Of a stretch of 43,770 bases of DNA, positions 1 to 6,363 are shown piece by piece. Source of the DNA: Bacteroidia bacterium (lineage in GTDB: Bacteria > Bacteroidota > Bacteroidia > SXHM01); the NCBI GenBank assembly GCA_022072225.1, contig JAJVIC010000016.1, forward strand, positions 1-43,770. Reading direction: 5' to 3'. Position numbers and translations under genes: made by a program. The notes beneath the pieces are model-generated. The model saw only the letters and a program-made list of their open reading frames with translations. It ran no database searches and was not told the origin of the DNA. Within the stretch, counting starts at the first letter, position 1. Every line of letters begins with the position of its first letter.

Positions 1-166
1 TGACCTGACCAGTTCCTTGCGGCCGAACGTCGGGCGCAAGGCTGGGGGAATAGCTACGCGAAAATACCACAACCCGGTTTGTGCGCGGCGCAGGTAGGTG
101 CCGGAAAAACGCATGACGACGCTCCAATTTGGACTGCCTTCTTGGACGTCGGGTGCGAATCGTCTG

Positions 167-192
167 AAAAACGCCCCCTTGGAATCAAGGGG
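167..192 (-). terminator. Rho-independent terminator after the tRNA-Ser fragment
   Basis: A perfect 7-bp stem (175-181 with 186-192, loop GAAT) is followed on the minus strand by CG and a run of five T (plus-strand A at 167-171). It lies 11 bases beyond the 3' end of the tRNA-Ser fragment in the same direction, so it is probably the original terminator of that tRNA gene, left behind on the chromosomal side of the junction. Confidence 0.6.
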
Positions 193-203
193 TTGGAATA
201 GGT

Positions 204-230
204 TGGCGGAGAGGGTGGGATTCGAACCCC
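204..230 (-). other. Attachment-site scar: 3' fragment of tRNA-Ser
   Basis: On the minus strand this reads as the T-loop (TTCGAAT), the 3' side of the T-stem, the 3' acceptor strand CCTCTCC, the discriminator G and CCA. The 5' half of a tRNA is absent: sequence from about 231 does not continue the variable arm or anticodon arm, and T-stem pair 50-64 is already broken. A lone tRNA 3' end is what a tyrosine integrase leaves at the distal end of an island. The intact tRNA-Ser would then lie to the right, beyond this window, with the island between. No integrase is seen in the window. Confidence 0.7.
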
Positions 231-459
231 CTCAGTGTCCAAACCAGTCGCAAGCGGTCCAGTCAAATCAACAAGTTGCATATTTCAGTACGACACAAAA
301 CGACTGGTTTTCCCAAAAATGTCCCGAAAAATGCCCCGGAATGGCAATAGCCACATGGCATGCATTCCGCGATTCTTCAAAACACGATCCTGAGCCGTTT
401 CGCCCGATCTTACGTTGCCTGTTATTGCCTGACTGTGAATCATGGATTACACTTGACCA

Positions 460-765
460 ATGCTTGAGATCATCCAAAGCGAAACTTTCGCCCGTTGGCT
501 TGGCAAGTTGAAGGATCGGCAGGCGATCGCGAAAATCAACGCCAGGATTCGCCGTCTTTCGGAGACTGGCAGCTTTGGTGACGTGAAGCCGGCGCGCGAG
601 GGCGTCAGCGAGATGCGCATCGACCATGGCCCGGGTTATCGGCTCTATTTCATGCGGCGTGGTGCCATCCTGGTAGTGTTGCTCGCTGGCGGCGACAAGA
701 GCACGCAGGACGCCGACATCAGGCGGGCAATCGAAATTGCGAAGGAATGGAAGGATTCAAGATGA
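460..765 (+). CDS. RelE/HigB-family toxin (addiction module killer protein)
   Basis: The 101-residue product matches the short type II toxin family called addiction module killer protein (Gp49-like, RelE/ParE fold). Seen: an N-terminal helix around the FARWLGKLKDRQA segment, a basic RIRRL segment, then the beta core with EMRIDHGPGYRLYF and the C-terminal strand ILVVLLAGGDKSTQ followed by a helix, which is the family pattern. Such toxins are usually mRNA-cleaving, ribosome-dependent RNases, but I cannot assign the target from sequence. The stop overlaps the ATG of the antitoxin gene by 4 bases (ATGA), so the two are translationally coupled. There is no clear Shine-Dalgarno before 460. It is the first gene after the tRNA-Ser scar, where addiction modules often stabilise an island. 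Confidence 0.85.
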   Translation: MLEIIQSETFARWLGKLKDRQAIAKINARIRRLSETGSFGDVKPAREGVSEMRIDHGPGYRLYFMRRGAILVVLLAGGDKSTQDADIRRAIEIAKEWKDSR

Positions 766-1115
766 CAGAGAAATTCACCCGTTGGGATGCCGTTGATCAC
801 CTCAACACCGAGGAGGACATGGCGCTGTACCTCGATGCCTGCCTGGACGAAGATCCCGGCGACGGTACGTTAGTGCGCGCCGCGCTGAACGATGTGGCCC
901 GCGCCAGAGGAATGTCGCAGCTCGCACGCGATACTGGCCTTACCCGCGAAGGGCTCTACAAGGCGCTGTCGTCCTCCGGAAACCCGGAGTTCTCAACCGT
1001 GCTCAAGGTGATCAAGGCGCTCGGACTCACCCTGCATGCCGCGCCAGCCGTTCGCACAAAAGGCAGGATCAAGACTGCCCGCAGGAAGTCGGCCAAGACA
1101 CTGGCCGCAGCATAG
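762..1115 (+). CDS. HTH antitoxin of the RelE/HigB-like toxin
   Basis: This is the antitoxin partner (addiction module antidote protein family). The central part, GMSQLARDTGLTREGLYKAL and following residues, is an XRE-type helix-turn-helix that should bind the module's own promoter; the N-terminal acidic segment likely contacts the toxin. The C-terminus is a lysine/arginine-rich tail. I chose ATG 762 (MTEKFTRW) rather than 747, because AAGGA at 751-755 gives a good ribosome site and the ATGA overlap with the toxin stop is typical. The product has 117 residues. The toxin-first gene order is usual for this family. Confidence 0.85.
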   Translation: MTEKFTRWDAVDHLNTEEDMALYLDACLDEDPGDGTLVRAALNDVARARGMSQLARDTGLTREGLYKALSSSGNPEFSTVLKVIKALGLTLHAAPAVRTKGRIKTARRKSAKTLAAA

Positions 1116-1235
1116 CGCCACGCGGAAAAGCGCAAGGCAACCGGGCCGGCCAAGGTACTGCTCAGTCTCGTCGCCAATTACCCGGACACGGTGAAACGAC
1201 TGGCCAAGGTGCGCCCGGAAACAACGATGGTTTGA
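1116..1235 (+). pseudogene. C-terminal remnant of a second HTH antitoxin
   Basis: Directly after the antitoxin stop, in the same frame, 39 sense codons read RHAEKRKATGPAKVLLSL and on to TMV, then TGA. The segment resembles the end of HigA/MqsA-like antitoxins, where an arginine-rich (R)xPTGPA motif precedes a helix of the LLxLVxxxPxTVxxL type. There is no start codon and no helix-turn-helix, so I read it as a decayed fragment of another antitoxin gene. It could also be an old C-terminus of the upstream gene exposed by a premature stop, but the intact antitoxin already has its normal length. Confidence 0.5.
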
Positions 1236-1249
1236 GAATTCTCCCGCTG

Positions 1250-1283
1250 AAAAGGCACAGGTGGTTGCAGATTGCGACCACCT
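1250..1283 (-). terminator. Hairpin, probable terminator of the 1303-1572 gene
   Basis: A 10-bp stem with one T-G wobble (1259-1268 with 1274-1283, loop AGATT) lies 20 bases beyond the stop of the minus-strand gene. On the minus strand it is followed after five bases by a TTTT run (plus A at 1250-1253). The T-run is short and offset, so termination strength is uncertain. Confidence 0.4.
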
Positions 1284-1302
1284 CGCCAAGCAAGCTTACC
1301 TG

Positions 1303-1572
1303 CTACCGCTTTCCCTTCGGCGCCTCCTCGCCCATTCCGGTTTCGGGGCTGGGCACCCAACGCAGCACACCATCCTGAAGGCGCGCCGTGTAGCGAACGC
1401 CCTTGATGGTGATGGTCATTGGCTGGCTGATGCTCGGGTCGTCCGGCGCCACCCTGTCCTGCCAGGCAAAGGCAAACTCGTTGCGCGAGGCGGCGCGCTT
1501 GGCGCCATTGACTTCGAGGATGTAGACGCGGGGAGCGCCCTTGGCGGGCGTGGGCTTTCTGGATCGTTGCAT
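1303..1572 (-). CDS. Hypothetical small basic protein
   Basis: This 89-residue protein is of unknown function. The N-terminus (MQRSRKPTPAKG) is basic and probably disordered. The middle holds a strand pattern (RVYILEVNG, then SQPMTITIKGVRYTARLQDG) that suggests a small beta domain. The start at 1572 is preceded by AGGAGA at a spacing of 7, better than the longer start at 1635. It faces the toxin-antitoxin block tail to tail and is followed by a hairpin. I do not recognise a family. Confidence 0.5.
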   Translation of the reverse strand: MQRSRKPTPAKGAPRVYILEVNGAKRAASRNEFAFAWQDRVAPDDPSISQPMTITIKGVRYTARLQDGVLRWVPSPETGMGEEAPKGKR

Positions 1573-1719
1573 GGCGAATCTCCTGTCTGGTTGCGGGTCG
1601 AGCGGCGTCCTCGGGGCATCCCCGTGGATGTGCATCGCTCAAGTCCGCTTCCGGAAATCAGGTCATTCGCCTGGTGCCTCTTTGTTGAAGTTGCGGCAGC
1701 GATATTATCATGCGGCGAC

Positions 1720-2013
1720 ATGAGCCCGCCGCGGCAAGCGCATGTGCACCCATTCCCGCCTGTTTCGAAGGAAGCCGCGCTGGGCATCGCTGCGCGGGCG
1801 ATCGGGCAGGCTGCGCCGGCGCCCGAACTGGTCTGCCACGGCAGGAAGCCCGCGCGGTTTGCCGTCTACGGGCGCTGGCCCGAGCCGTGCTGGTGGGTGC
1901 AGGCGCTACCGCCGGCCGGCGGTGCGCCGACCCTGCAGAGCAGCCGCGTAATCGTGATCGGTCGACACACGGGACGGATTCACTACGACGGATCGGCCGG
2001 CGACAAGGGATAG
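1720..2013 (+). CDS. Hypothetical protein, PepSY-like pattern
   Basis: This 97-residue reading frame has an N-terminal helix (SKEAALGIAARAIG), a Trp-rich central segment (GRWPEPCWWVQALPP) and a closing pair SSRVIVIGRHTGRIHYDG. The order helix, W-x-V, then V-I-V-x-x-x-TG-x-I resembles short PepSY-type domains, where a conserved T/S-G-x-I/V ends the sheet. No signal peptide is seen and there is no strong ribosome site before 1720, so the start is uncertain. It lies between two minus-strand genes with its end 9 bases from the next stop. Confidence 0.4.
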   Translation: MSPPRQAHVHPFPPVSKEAALGIAARAIGQAAPAPELVCHGRKPARFAVYGRWPEPCWWVQALPPAGGAPTLQSSRVIVIGRHTGRIHYDGSAGDKG

Positions 2014-2022
2014 AACGCGCCA

Positions 2023-2274
2023 TTATCGCCACGGCTCGATCTTCGCGTCTTCACGGAAATCGGGAAGCCATCGCCGGCAGTACATTCGCGCACCTTCCTC
2101 GGTCCTGAACACGAACTTCGAGAGCCAGAGCTCCTCTGAGCAGTCCGGCCCCCGGGTCGTCTTGTAGGCGCTGCCGCGGATCAGGCCGAGCGGCTGGCGG
2201 TTTTCCTCGAGCCAGGCCATCACCGCCTCGATCTCGGCGTCGGGAACGTAGTAGCTGATGCGGTAGCAGGCCAT
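2023..2274 (-). CDS. Hypothetical 83-residue protein
   Basis: A small soluble protein beginning MACYRISYYVPDAEIEAV. Its pattern of beta strand, helix (AVMAWLEENRQP), and a Trp/Tyr-rich C-terminus (MYCRRWLPDF) suggests a compact alpha/beta domain. ATG 2274 is preferred over GTG 2280 because AAGGGAG gives the proper spacing only to the ATG. It is the last minus-strand gene of the block that runs down from 7722, with a 24-base gap to the exported protein gene before it. I know of no function. Confidence 0.55.
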   Translation of the reverse strand: MACYRISYYVPDAEIEAVMAWLEENRQPLGLIRGSAYKTTRGPDCSEELWLSKFVFRTEEGARMYCRRWLPDFREDAKIEPWR

Positions 2275-2298
2275 GAGCACTCCCTTGGATCAGCGGCT

Positions 2299-2652
2299 TC
2301 AGACCGGCGCCAATTCTTCCGGCTCCGCCACCTTGCAGTCGGGGCACTGGCTTTCCCTGAACTCATACTGTTCCTCGCCGGCATCGAATTCCAGGTCTTC
2401 CCTGTAGAGATACACCTTGATCTTGTCGCCCACGTACTCCCAGCAGCCGATTTCCTGGAACTGTCGGTCTTGGCTGTCGACGAACGCCATCATCAGGTCG
2501 CTGCGGCCGCGGGCAAAACAGGGCCACAGTCCGGTGAGCGAGATGTAATGCCACTCGTTCGCGACGAAGCTGTCCAGGTACACCCGCGGCTCGGCGCGGC
2601 ACGCCAGGGCCACGGTCGACATTGCGAGCGCGAGAAGAAGCCGCGCCATCAT
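2299..2652 (-). CDS. Small exported protein, possible lipoprotein
   Basis: The 117-residue product starts MMARLLLALAMSTVALACRA, a typical Sec signal peptide. Cleavage could follow ALA with Cys at +1 (a poor lipobox, Ala in place of Leu at -3) or occur at ACRA-EP. The mature part is acidic and carries a C-x-x-C (ECQC-like SQCPDC) near its end that may bind metal or form a disulfide. ATG 2652 overlaps the sirtuin stop by 4 bases (ATGA) and has AGGG at a spacing of 6, so it belongs to the same transcript. The family is unknown. Confidence 0.6.
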   Translation of the reverse strand: MMARLLLALAMSTVALACRAEPRVYLDSFVANEWHYISLTGLWPCFARGRSDLMMAFVDSQDRQFQEIGCWEYVGDKIKVYLYREDLEFDAGEEQYEFRESQCPDCKVAEPEELAPV

Positions 2653-3482
2653 GGTTTCCCTGCCAGGGCTTCCGCAATGGCCCGCATGCCTTCCAGCCCA
2701 CCCGCGGGCAAGCCAACGTCGCCCGCACGGCGGACTTGCCACTCCCGCTTGTTGATGCGGATCAGCGGGCAGCCCTGCTCTTCCCCGAACGCGCGCACCG
2801 AGGGAATTGCCGTTCCGGCGCCGATCTCGATCACCACCGGCCGTGCCACTTCCTGTCGCCAGCGACGAAACTGCAGTTGTTGTTGATAGGTGCGCGAACG
2901 CATCCAGCTCCAGTCGCCGAACATCAGGATGTTGGGCCTAGCGAGCGACCGGCAGAGCGGGCACACCGGCAAGGCCGAGGTGATGCGGCAAGACTGCTCG
3001 TCGACCTTCGGGCGGAAGCCGGCGGATGACCAAGTGTATTCGAAGCAGTTTTTCATGCATTGCAGGTGGTGGATGGAGCCGTGGCACTCGACGATGCACT
3101 CCTCGTCGAAGCCGGCCTTCTCGAATTGGCCGTCGACGTTGCTGGTGAAGACGAAGGCGCCGTGCGGCAACTTGTCCGCGATGTCGCGCAGGATGCGGAA
3201 GCCCTCGTGCGGCTCGGTGGCCCGGTAGAGGTTGAGGCGGTGGCCGTAGAAGCCCCAGGCGAGATAAGGATCGTCCTCGAAGGCCTGCGGGTTGGCGATG
3301 TCCTCGAAGCGGATTCCCGCGTGCCCCAGCGCCGGATAGGCGCCCCAGAAGCCCTCAGGCCCGCGGAAATCCGGCAGGCCGGAGTCGACGCCCATGCCGG
3401 CGCCGGCGGTGACGATGAGACCGTCCGCCTGCTCGATCAGGGCGGCGGCGTGTTGCACGCGGGCGTGCATTTCGTCGGTCAT
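2649..3482 (-). CDS. SIR2-family NAD-dependent deacylase (sirtuin)
   Basis: The 277-residue protein has the full sirtuin signature: NAD-binding GAGMGVDSGLPDFRG (residues 27-41), TSNVD (113-117, the TQNxD motif), catalytic His in ECHG (H134), four zinc cysteines as two CxxC-type pairs (C142, C146, C174, C177), FGD around 188-190 and a late GAGTA nucleotide-binding turn. It should remove acyl groups from lysine using NAD+, or otherwise hydrolyse or transfer from NAD+. The usual Ser in GAGxS is Gly here. ATG 3482 overlaps the preceding gene's stop (ATGA). Its partners in the operon are a SLOG-fold protein and an ArdC-like peptidase, so a role in a nucleotide-signal or defence circuit is possible but is inference. 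Confidence 0.9.
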   Translation of the reverse strand: MTDEMHARVQHAAALIEQADGLIVTAGAGMGVDSGLPDFRGPEGFWGAYPALGHAGIRFEDIANPQAFEDDPYLAWGFYGHRLNLYRATEPHEGFRILRDIADKLPHGAFVFTSNVDGQFEKAGFDEECIVECHGSIHHLQCMKNCFEYTWSSAGFRPKVDEQSCRITSALPVCPLCRSLARPNILMFGDWSWMRSRTYQQQLQFRRWRQEVARPVVIEIGAGTAIPSVRAFGEEQGCPLIRINKREWQVRRAGDVGLPAGGLEGMRAIAEALAGKP

Positions 3483-4048
3483 TGACCGCGCTCCAGCCGG
3501 CTCGCGATGCGCGCTTCGACCAGGTTGCGCACGGCCGACTCCGATACATCGAAAACCGCCAGCAGGGTGGCTGCCGAGCGGATGCGGCGCGCGGCCCTTG
3601 CCTGGGCATTGCGGATCTGCTTCCCCAGCTCGCTGCCTCTGATGTCGGCGCGCGGCAGGGTGCGGCCGAGCGCAAGCAGATCCAGCAGGCTGGGATTCTC
3701 CAGATTGAACAGGAAATCCCGGCTCGTCCGCTGCCAGAAGCAGGGAATGGTCATGCTGCCGATCAGCAGATGCCCGTCGGCGTAGGAGATCGGGATCGGG
3801 TCCTGGGCGGGCGGTACCTTGGCGAGTGCCCGCAGTATCTCCGGCGAGAAGCTCGCCCGCCCGTGCCATTCGCCCTCCGCCCGCATCACGGCGGTCGCTT
3901 CTCCCGCCTCGATTGAGAGAAACCCGCCCTCGAAGGCAAGCAGGGCCTGTCCCAGGTGCGTGCCGCGCCGCGTAAACACCTTGGCGGCATTGCGGAACTC
4001 GGCCAGGGGCACGGACAGATAGTTGCGCACAAGGCTTTGCGACGTCAT
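3479..4048 (-). CDS. Unknown protein with possible sliding-clamp-like domain
   Basis: The product has 189 residues. Residues about 10-110 show alternating strands (LLAFEGGFLSIEAGE, then AVMRAEGEWHGRASF, ILRALAKVPP, IPISYADGHLLIGSMTIPC) in the rhythm of a single beta-clamp/PCNA-type domain. The rest is helical, ending in ARIASRLERGQ. The clamp resemblance is my pattern reading, not a demonstrated family. The ATG at 4048 overlaps the previous stop as TGATG and is preceded by GGGGAGG; the stop overlaps the sirtuin ATG. So it is locked between the SLOG and sirtuin genes, and its product probably acts with one of them. Confidence 0.75.
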   Translation of the reverse strand: MTSQSLVRNYLSVPLAEFRNAAKVFTRRGTHLGQALLAFEGGFLSIEAGEATAVMRAEGEWHGRASFSPEILRALAKVPPAQDPIPISYADGHLLIGSMTIPCFWQRTSRDFLFNLENPSLLDLLALGRTLPRADIRGSELGKQIRNAQARAARRIRSAATLLAVFDVSESAVRNLVEARIASRLERGQ

Positions 4049-4563
4049 CACCCCTCCCCGGCAGTTGGCTCGCAGCTTCGCGCCAGCGCTTCAAGGAAGG
4101 CCGTCGCCGCGGCGTACATGCCCGGCCGCTTGCTTTCACGCGGGCCGGCGACGTTGAGCGTCCCGATGCGATTGGCGCGCAGCCATGCCAGCGCGGCAAA
4201 AGTCAGTCCCGGCGGGACGGCGCCGTCGAGCTGGACGACGTGGCAGGGCTTCTTCAGGCGCTCGGCGAAGCGCTTCGTTTCCAGCGTGCCGCCTTCCAAT
4301 TCGCCCAGATTCAGGATCAGCGTGCCGTCGCTGTCTTCGACGTTCAGGCGCGTGCGGTATCGATAACCCCCGGTGAGCGTCTCCTTCAGCAGGTAACGCG
4401 TATCGATCGCGCCGTCCTCGGCCTCTCGGCCGGGCGGGCACCAGCCGCCATGCGGGATGCCGCAGGCGATGGCCCAGTCGAGTGCAGCGCGGTCGGCGCC
4501 GGTCTGGCCGCCAGAGACGATCCTGTCGATGGATCTGGCAGTGGTCATGCTCCATGTTCTCAT
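4048..4563 (-). CDS. cpYpsA-related SLOG protein (putative molybdenum carrier family)
   Basis: The 171-residue protein contains SGGQTGADRAALDWAI (residues 17-32), the hallmark of the circularly permuted YpsA group of the SLOG superfamily, annotated in databases as putative molybdenum carrier. SLOG domains bind nucleotides or nucleotide-derived ligands, and many occur in conflict systems, so the carrier name should not be taken literally. Start choice: ATG 4563 overlaps the upstream stop (ATGA); ATG 4548 (MTTARSIDR) is an alternative that removes five residues. The gene lies between the ArdC-like peptidase and the clamp-like gene, with overlaps on both sides. Confidence 0.85.
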   Translation of the reverse strand: MRTWSMTTARSIDRIVSGGQTGADRAALDWAIACGIPHGGWCPPGREAEDGAIDTRYLLKETLTGGYRYRTRLNVEDSDGTLILNLGELEGGTLETKRFAERLKKPCHVVQLDGAVPPGLTFAALAWLRANRIGTLNVAGPRESKRPGMYAAATAFLEALARSCEPTAGEG

Positions 4564-5462
4564 TTCTTCGGCGCGATGCGCGACTCCACCCGGTTCACCG
4601 CGTCGAAGATGACGTAGGCGCTCACGCCCGCGATGGCCTCCTCCGTGGCGAGGCCGGAGAGATACTCCTTCGAGCGCGGGCTGACGCCGGTGCGCTGGCA
4701 GACGAGCCAGGCCACCGCTTCGGCCTCCAGCTCGCGCTGTGCGTGGGACAGGCCCTGGCGAGCGGGCCAGCGTCCTTTCTGGTCGCCGCCCAGATGCCCG
4801 CAATAGACATGGCCCAGCTCGTGCGCCAGCGTGGCGAACCGCGTCGGCAGGTCGTGCTTCGCGTTGAGGCGGATGCGGTACCTGGCCGCCTCCATCGTCC
4901 GCGGCTGCAGGGTTTCGGGAAGCCGGCCAATGGCGGCCGCCGTCCCTGCCAGCAGCGCGCCATAGCTGTCGGTCTCGACTACCTCGATCCCGTACTTCAC
5001 CGCCGCCTCCCTGGTTCGCTTGTACTGCGCCGCCGGCACATGACCCTCGGCGAACAGCGTGCTCATGCGCTCGCCCGGCACCTCCCTGCCCTCCGTGTCG
5101 CCGATCTCGAAGAGGAAGCGCACCGGGCCGAAGGGCTGCAGCACGACGATCGGCACGGCGTCCGGCTTCACGATGCGGCCATAGCCCGCCCATTGCCTGC
5201 GGCTGCCGACCGCGGCAGCGCCCGGGCGCTGCACCCTCACCAGCATGGCGTTGTAGACCGAAAGGTTGCTGAACCGCTTCATGAAGCCGAGGAACTCGTC
5301 AAAGGCGCCCTTGCCCTGTGTCTCGAGCGCCTGCGCGAAGAGTTGGTCTATCGCGGCGGCACAGTCCTCGAAGAGCGCCAGGCGATTCGACGCAGCGCCG
5401 CCGGCCGCATCCTCGAACAGGCTTGCCTGCTCCGACTTCTCACTGGTCGCGATGTCCTGCAT
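4560..5462 (-). CDS. ArdC-like protein with ImmA/IrrE-type zinc peptidase domain
   Basis: This is a 300-residue protein. Residues about 45-120 resemble the ArdC N-terminal single-strand-DNA-binding domain (helix with SVYNAMLVRVQRP, then RRQWAGYGRIVK and a hydrophobic VPIVVLQP strand). Residues 214-218 form HELGH, with H223 and a glutamate helix around 246-248 (ELEAEAVAWLV), the zinc-peptidase signature. ArdC proteins are antirestriction factors of mobile elements; ImmA/IrrE peptidases cleave repressors. Start 5462 has GGAGAG upstream; a longer frame to 5606 has noncoding-like composition. It overlaps the preceding gene by 23 bases and the next by 4. Confidence 0.8.
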   Translation of the reverse strand: MQDIATSEKSEQASLFEDAAGGAASNRLALFEDCAAAIDQLFAQALETQGKGAFDEFLGFMKRFSNLSVYNAMLVRVQRPGAAAVGSRRQWAGYGRIVKPDAVPIVVLQPFGPVRFLFEIGDTEGREVPGERMSTLFAEGHVPAAQYKRTREAAVKYGIEVVETDSYGALLAGTAAAIGRLPETLQPRTMEAARYRIRLNAKHDLPTRFATLAHELGHVYCGHLGGDQKGRWPARQGLSHAQRELEAEAVAWLVCQRTGVSPRSKEYLSGLATEEAIAGVSAYVIFDAVNRVESRIAPKK

Positions 5463-6360
5463 TTTTCTCTCCGTCCGTTGCCGCGCTGAAAAACCGATTC
5501 GCCTCGGGCGAGAGCACCACCAGCTCGATGATGCCGTAGGGCTGCGGGATGACGGCGCGCAGCTTGTCTCCGTAGGCATTCCAAAGCTGGATGCAGACCG
5601 AAACACCGTTGCCGTGCAGCCAGTCGCGCTTGGCAGCGTTCATGTCCTCAAGCCAGCCATGTTCGCGCGCGTGCGACGCCGCTTCGCGCACGCCAACCGC
5701 GGCGTCCGGCCAGGCGTCGAGCCGGGGCTGCAGGTCGAAGCGCACGATGTTCCAGTAGGACTGCAGCATCCATATCGGCTTCTCGTTGGCGGCGATGTCC
5801 TTATGTCCCGGCAGCAGCTTGCAAGCCTGGCCGAGCGCAGCGAGCAGGTCGTAATCGTCCCAGTCGGGCGTGCCGACATCGGAAGCTTCCCAGCCCTCAT
5901 CCTGGGCAGGATGGCAACCGGCGTCCCACCAAGCGACCAGCAGGCGCGCGAGAGGGTCGTCCGTCTCGTGCAGCTTCGCCTGGCCCGTTCTCACGGTGTC
6001 GAGCCATTCACGCAGCACCGGCGCGCAGCGGCCCGCGAGGAATTCACGGAACGCCGCCCTGTCCTCCTCGCTCCAGCCGGCGGCGCGCTTTTCCCACTCC
6101 GACAGCCTGAAGCCGGCCGGGACAAAGGCCATCCCGGGCGGAACCTGCAGCGAAGCGTCATGCAGCCCCAACACGCCTTCCTGGCTGCCGGCTTCGCTCT
6201 CCGGCACTAGGTAAAGCACATCGACGAAGCGGGCCACGTCGGCCTCGGTCTTGATCGCCAGCACCTTGTGGATGTTGCCGAAATGGCGCCCCTCCTTGAG
6301 CAGCTTGTCGAGGGGCGTCGGCATGAGCGCGACGTGGCGACCGCTGGGCAGTTGCGGCAT
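5440..6360 (-). CDS. Unknown 306-residue protein of the vWA operon
   Basis: A soluble protein with no family I recognise. It begins MPQLPSGRHVALMPTPLDKL, has a Trp-rich middle (helix SEWEKRAAGWSEEDRAAF, then WWDAGCHPAQDEGWE and GTPDWDDYDLLAALGQ) and ends in a possible beta region (VIPQPYGIIELVVLSPEANRFF). There are no membrane segments or signal peptide. The ATG at 6360 lies 3 bases after the vWA stop with GGGAG at a good spacing; the end overlaps the ArdC-like start by 23 bases. The tight coupling suggests it works with the vWA protein or the peptidase. Confidence 0.75.
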   Translation of the reverse strand: MPQLPSGRHVALMPTPLDKLLKEGRHFGNIHKVLAIKTEADVARFVDVLYLVPESEAGSQEGVLGLHDASLQVPPGMAFVPAGFRLSEWEKRAAGWSEEDRAAFREFLAGRCAPVLREWLDTVRTGQAKLHETDDPLARLLVAWWDAGCHPAQDEGWEASDVGTPDWDDYDLLAALGQACKLLPGHKDIAANEKPIWMLQSYWNIVRFDLQPRLDAWPDAAVGVREAASHAREHGWLEDMNAAKRDWLHGNGVSVCIQLWNAYGDKLRAVIPQPYGIIELVVLSPEANRFFSAATDGEKNAGHRDQ

Positions 6361-6363
6361 GTC

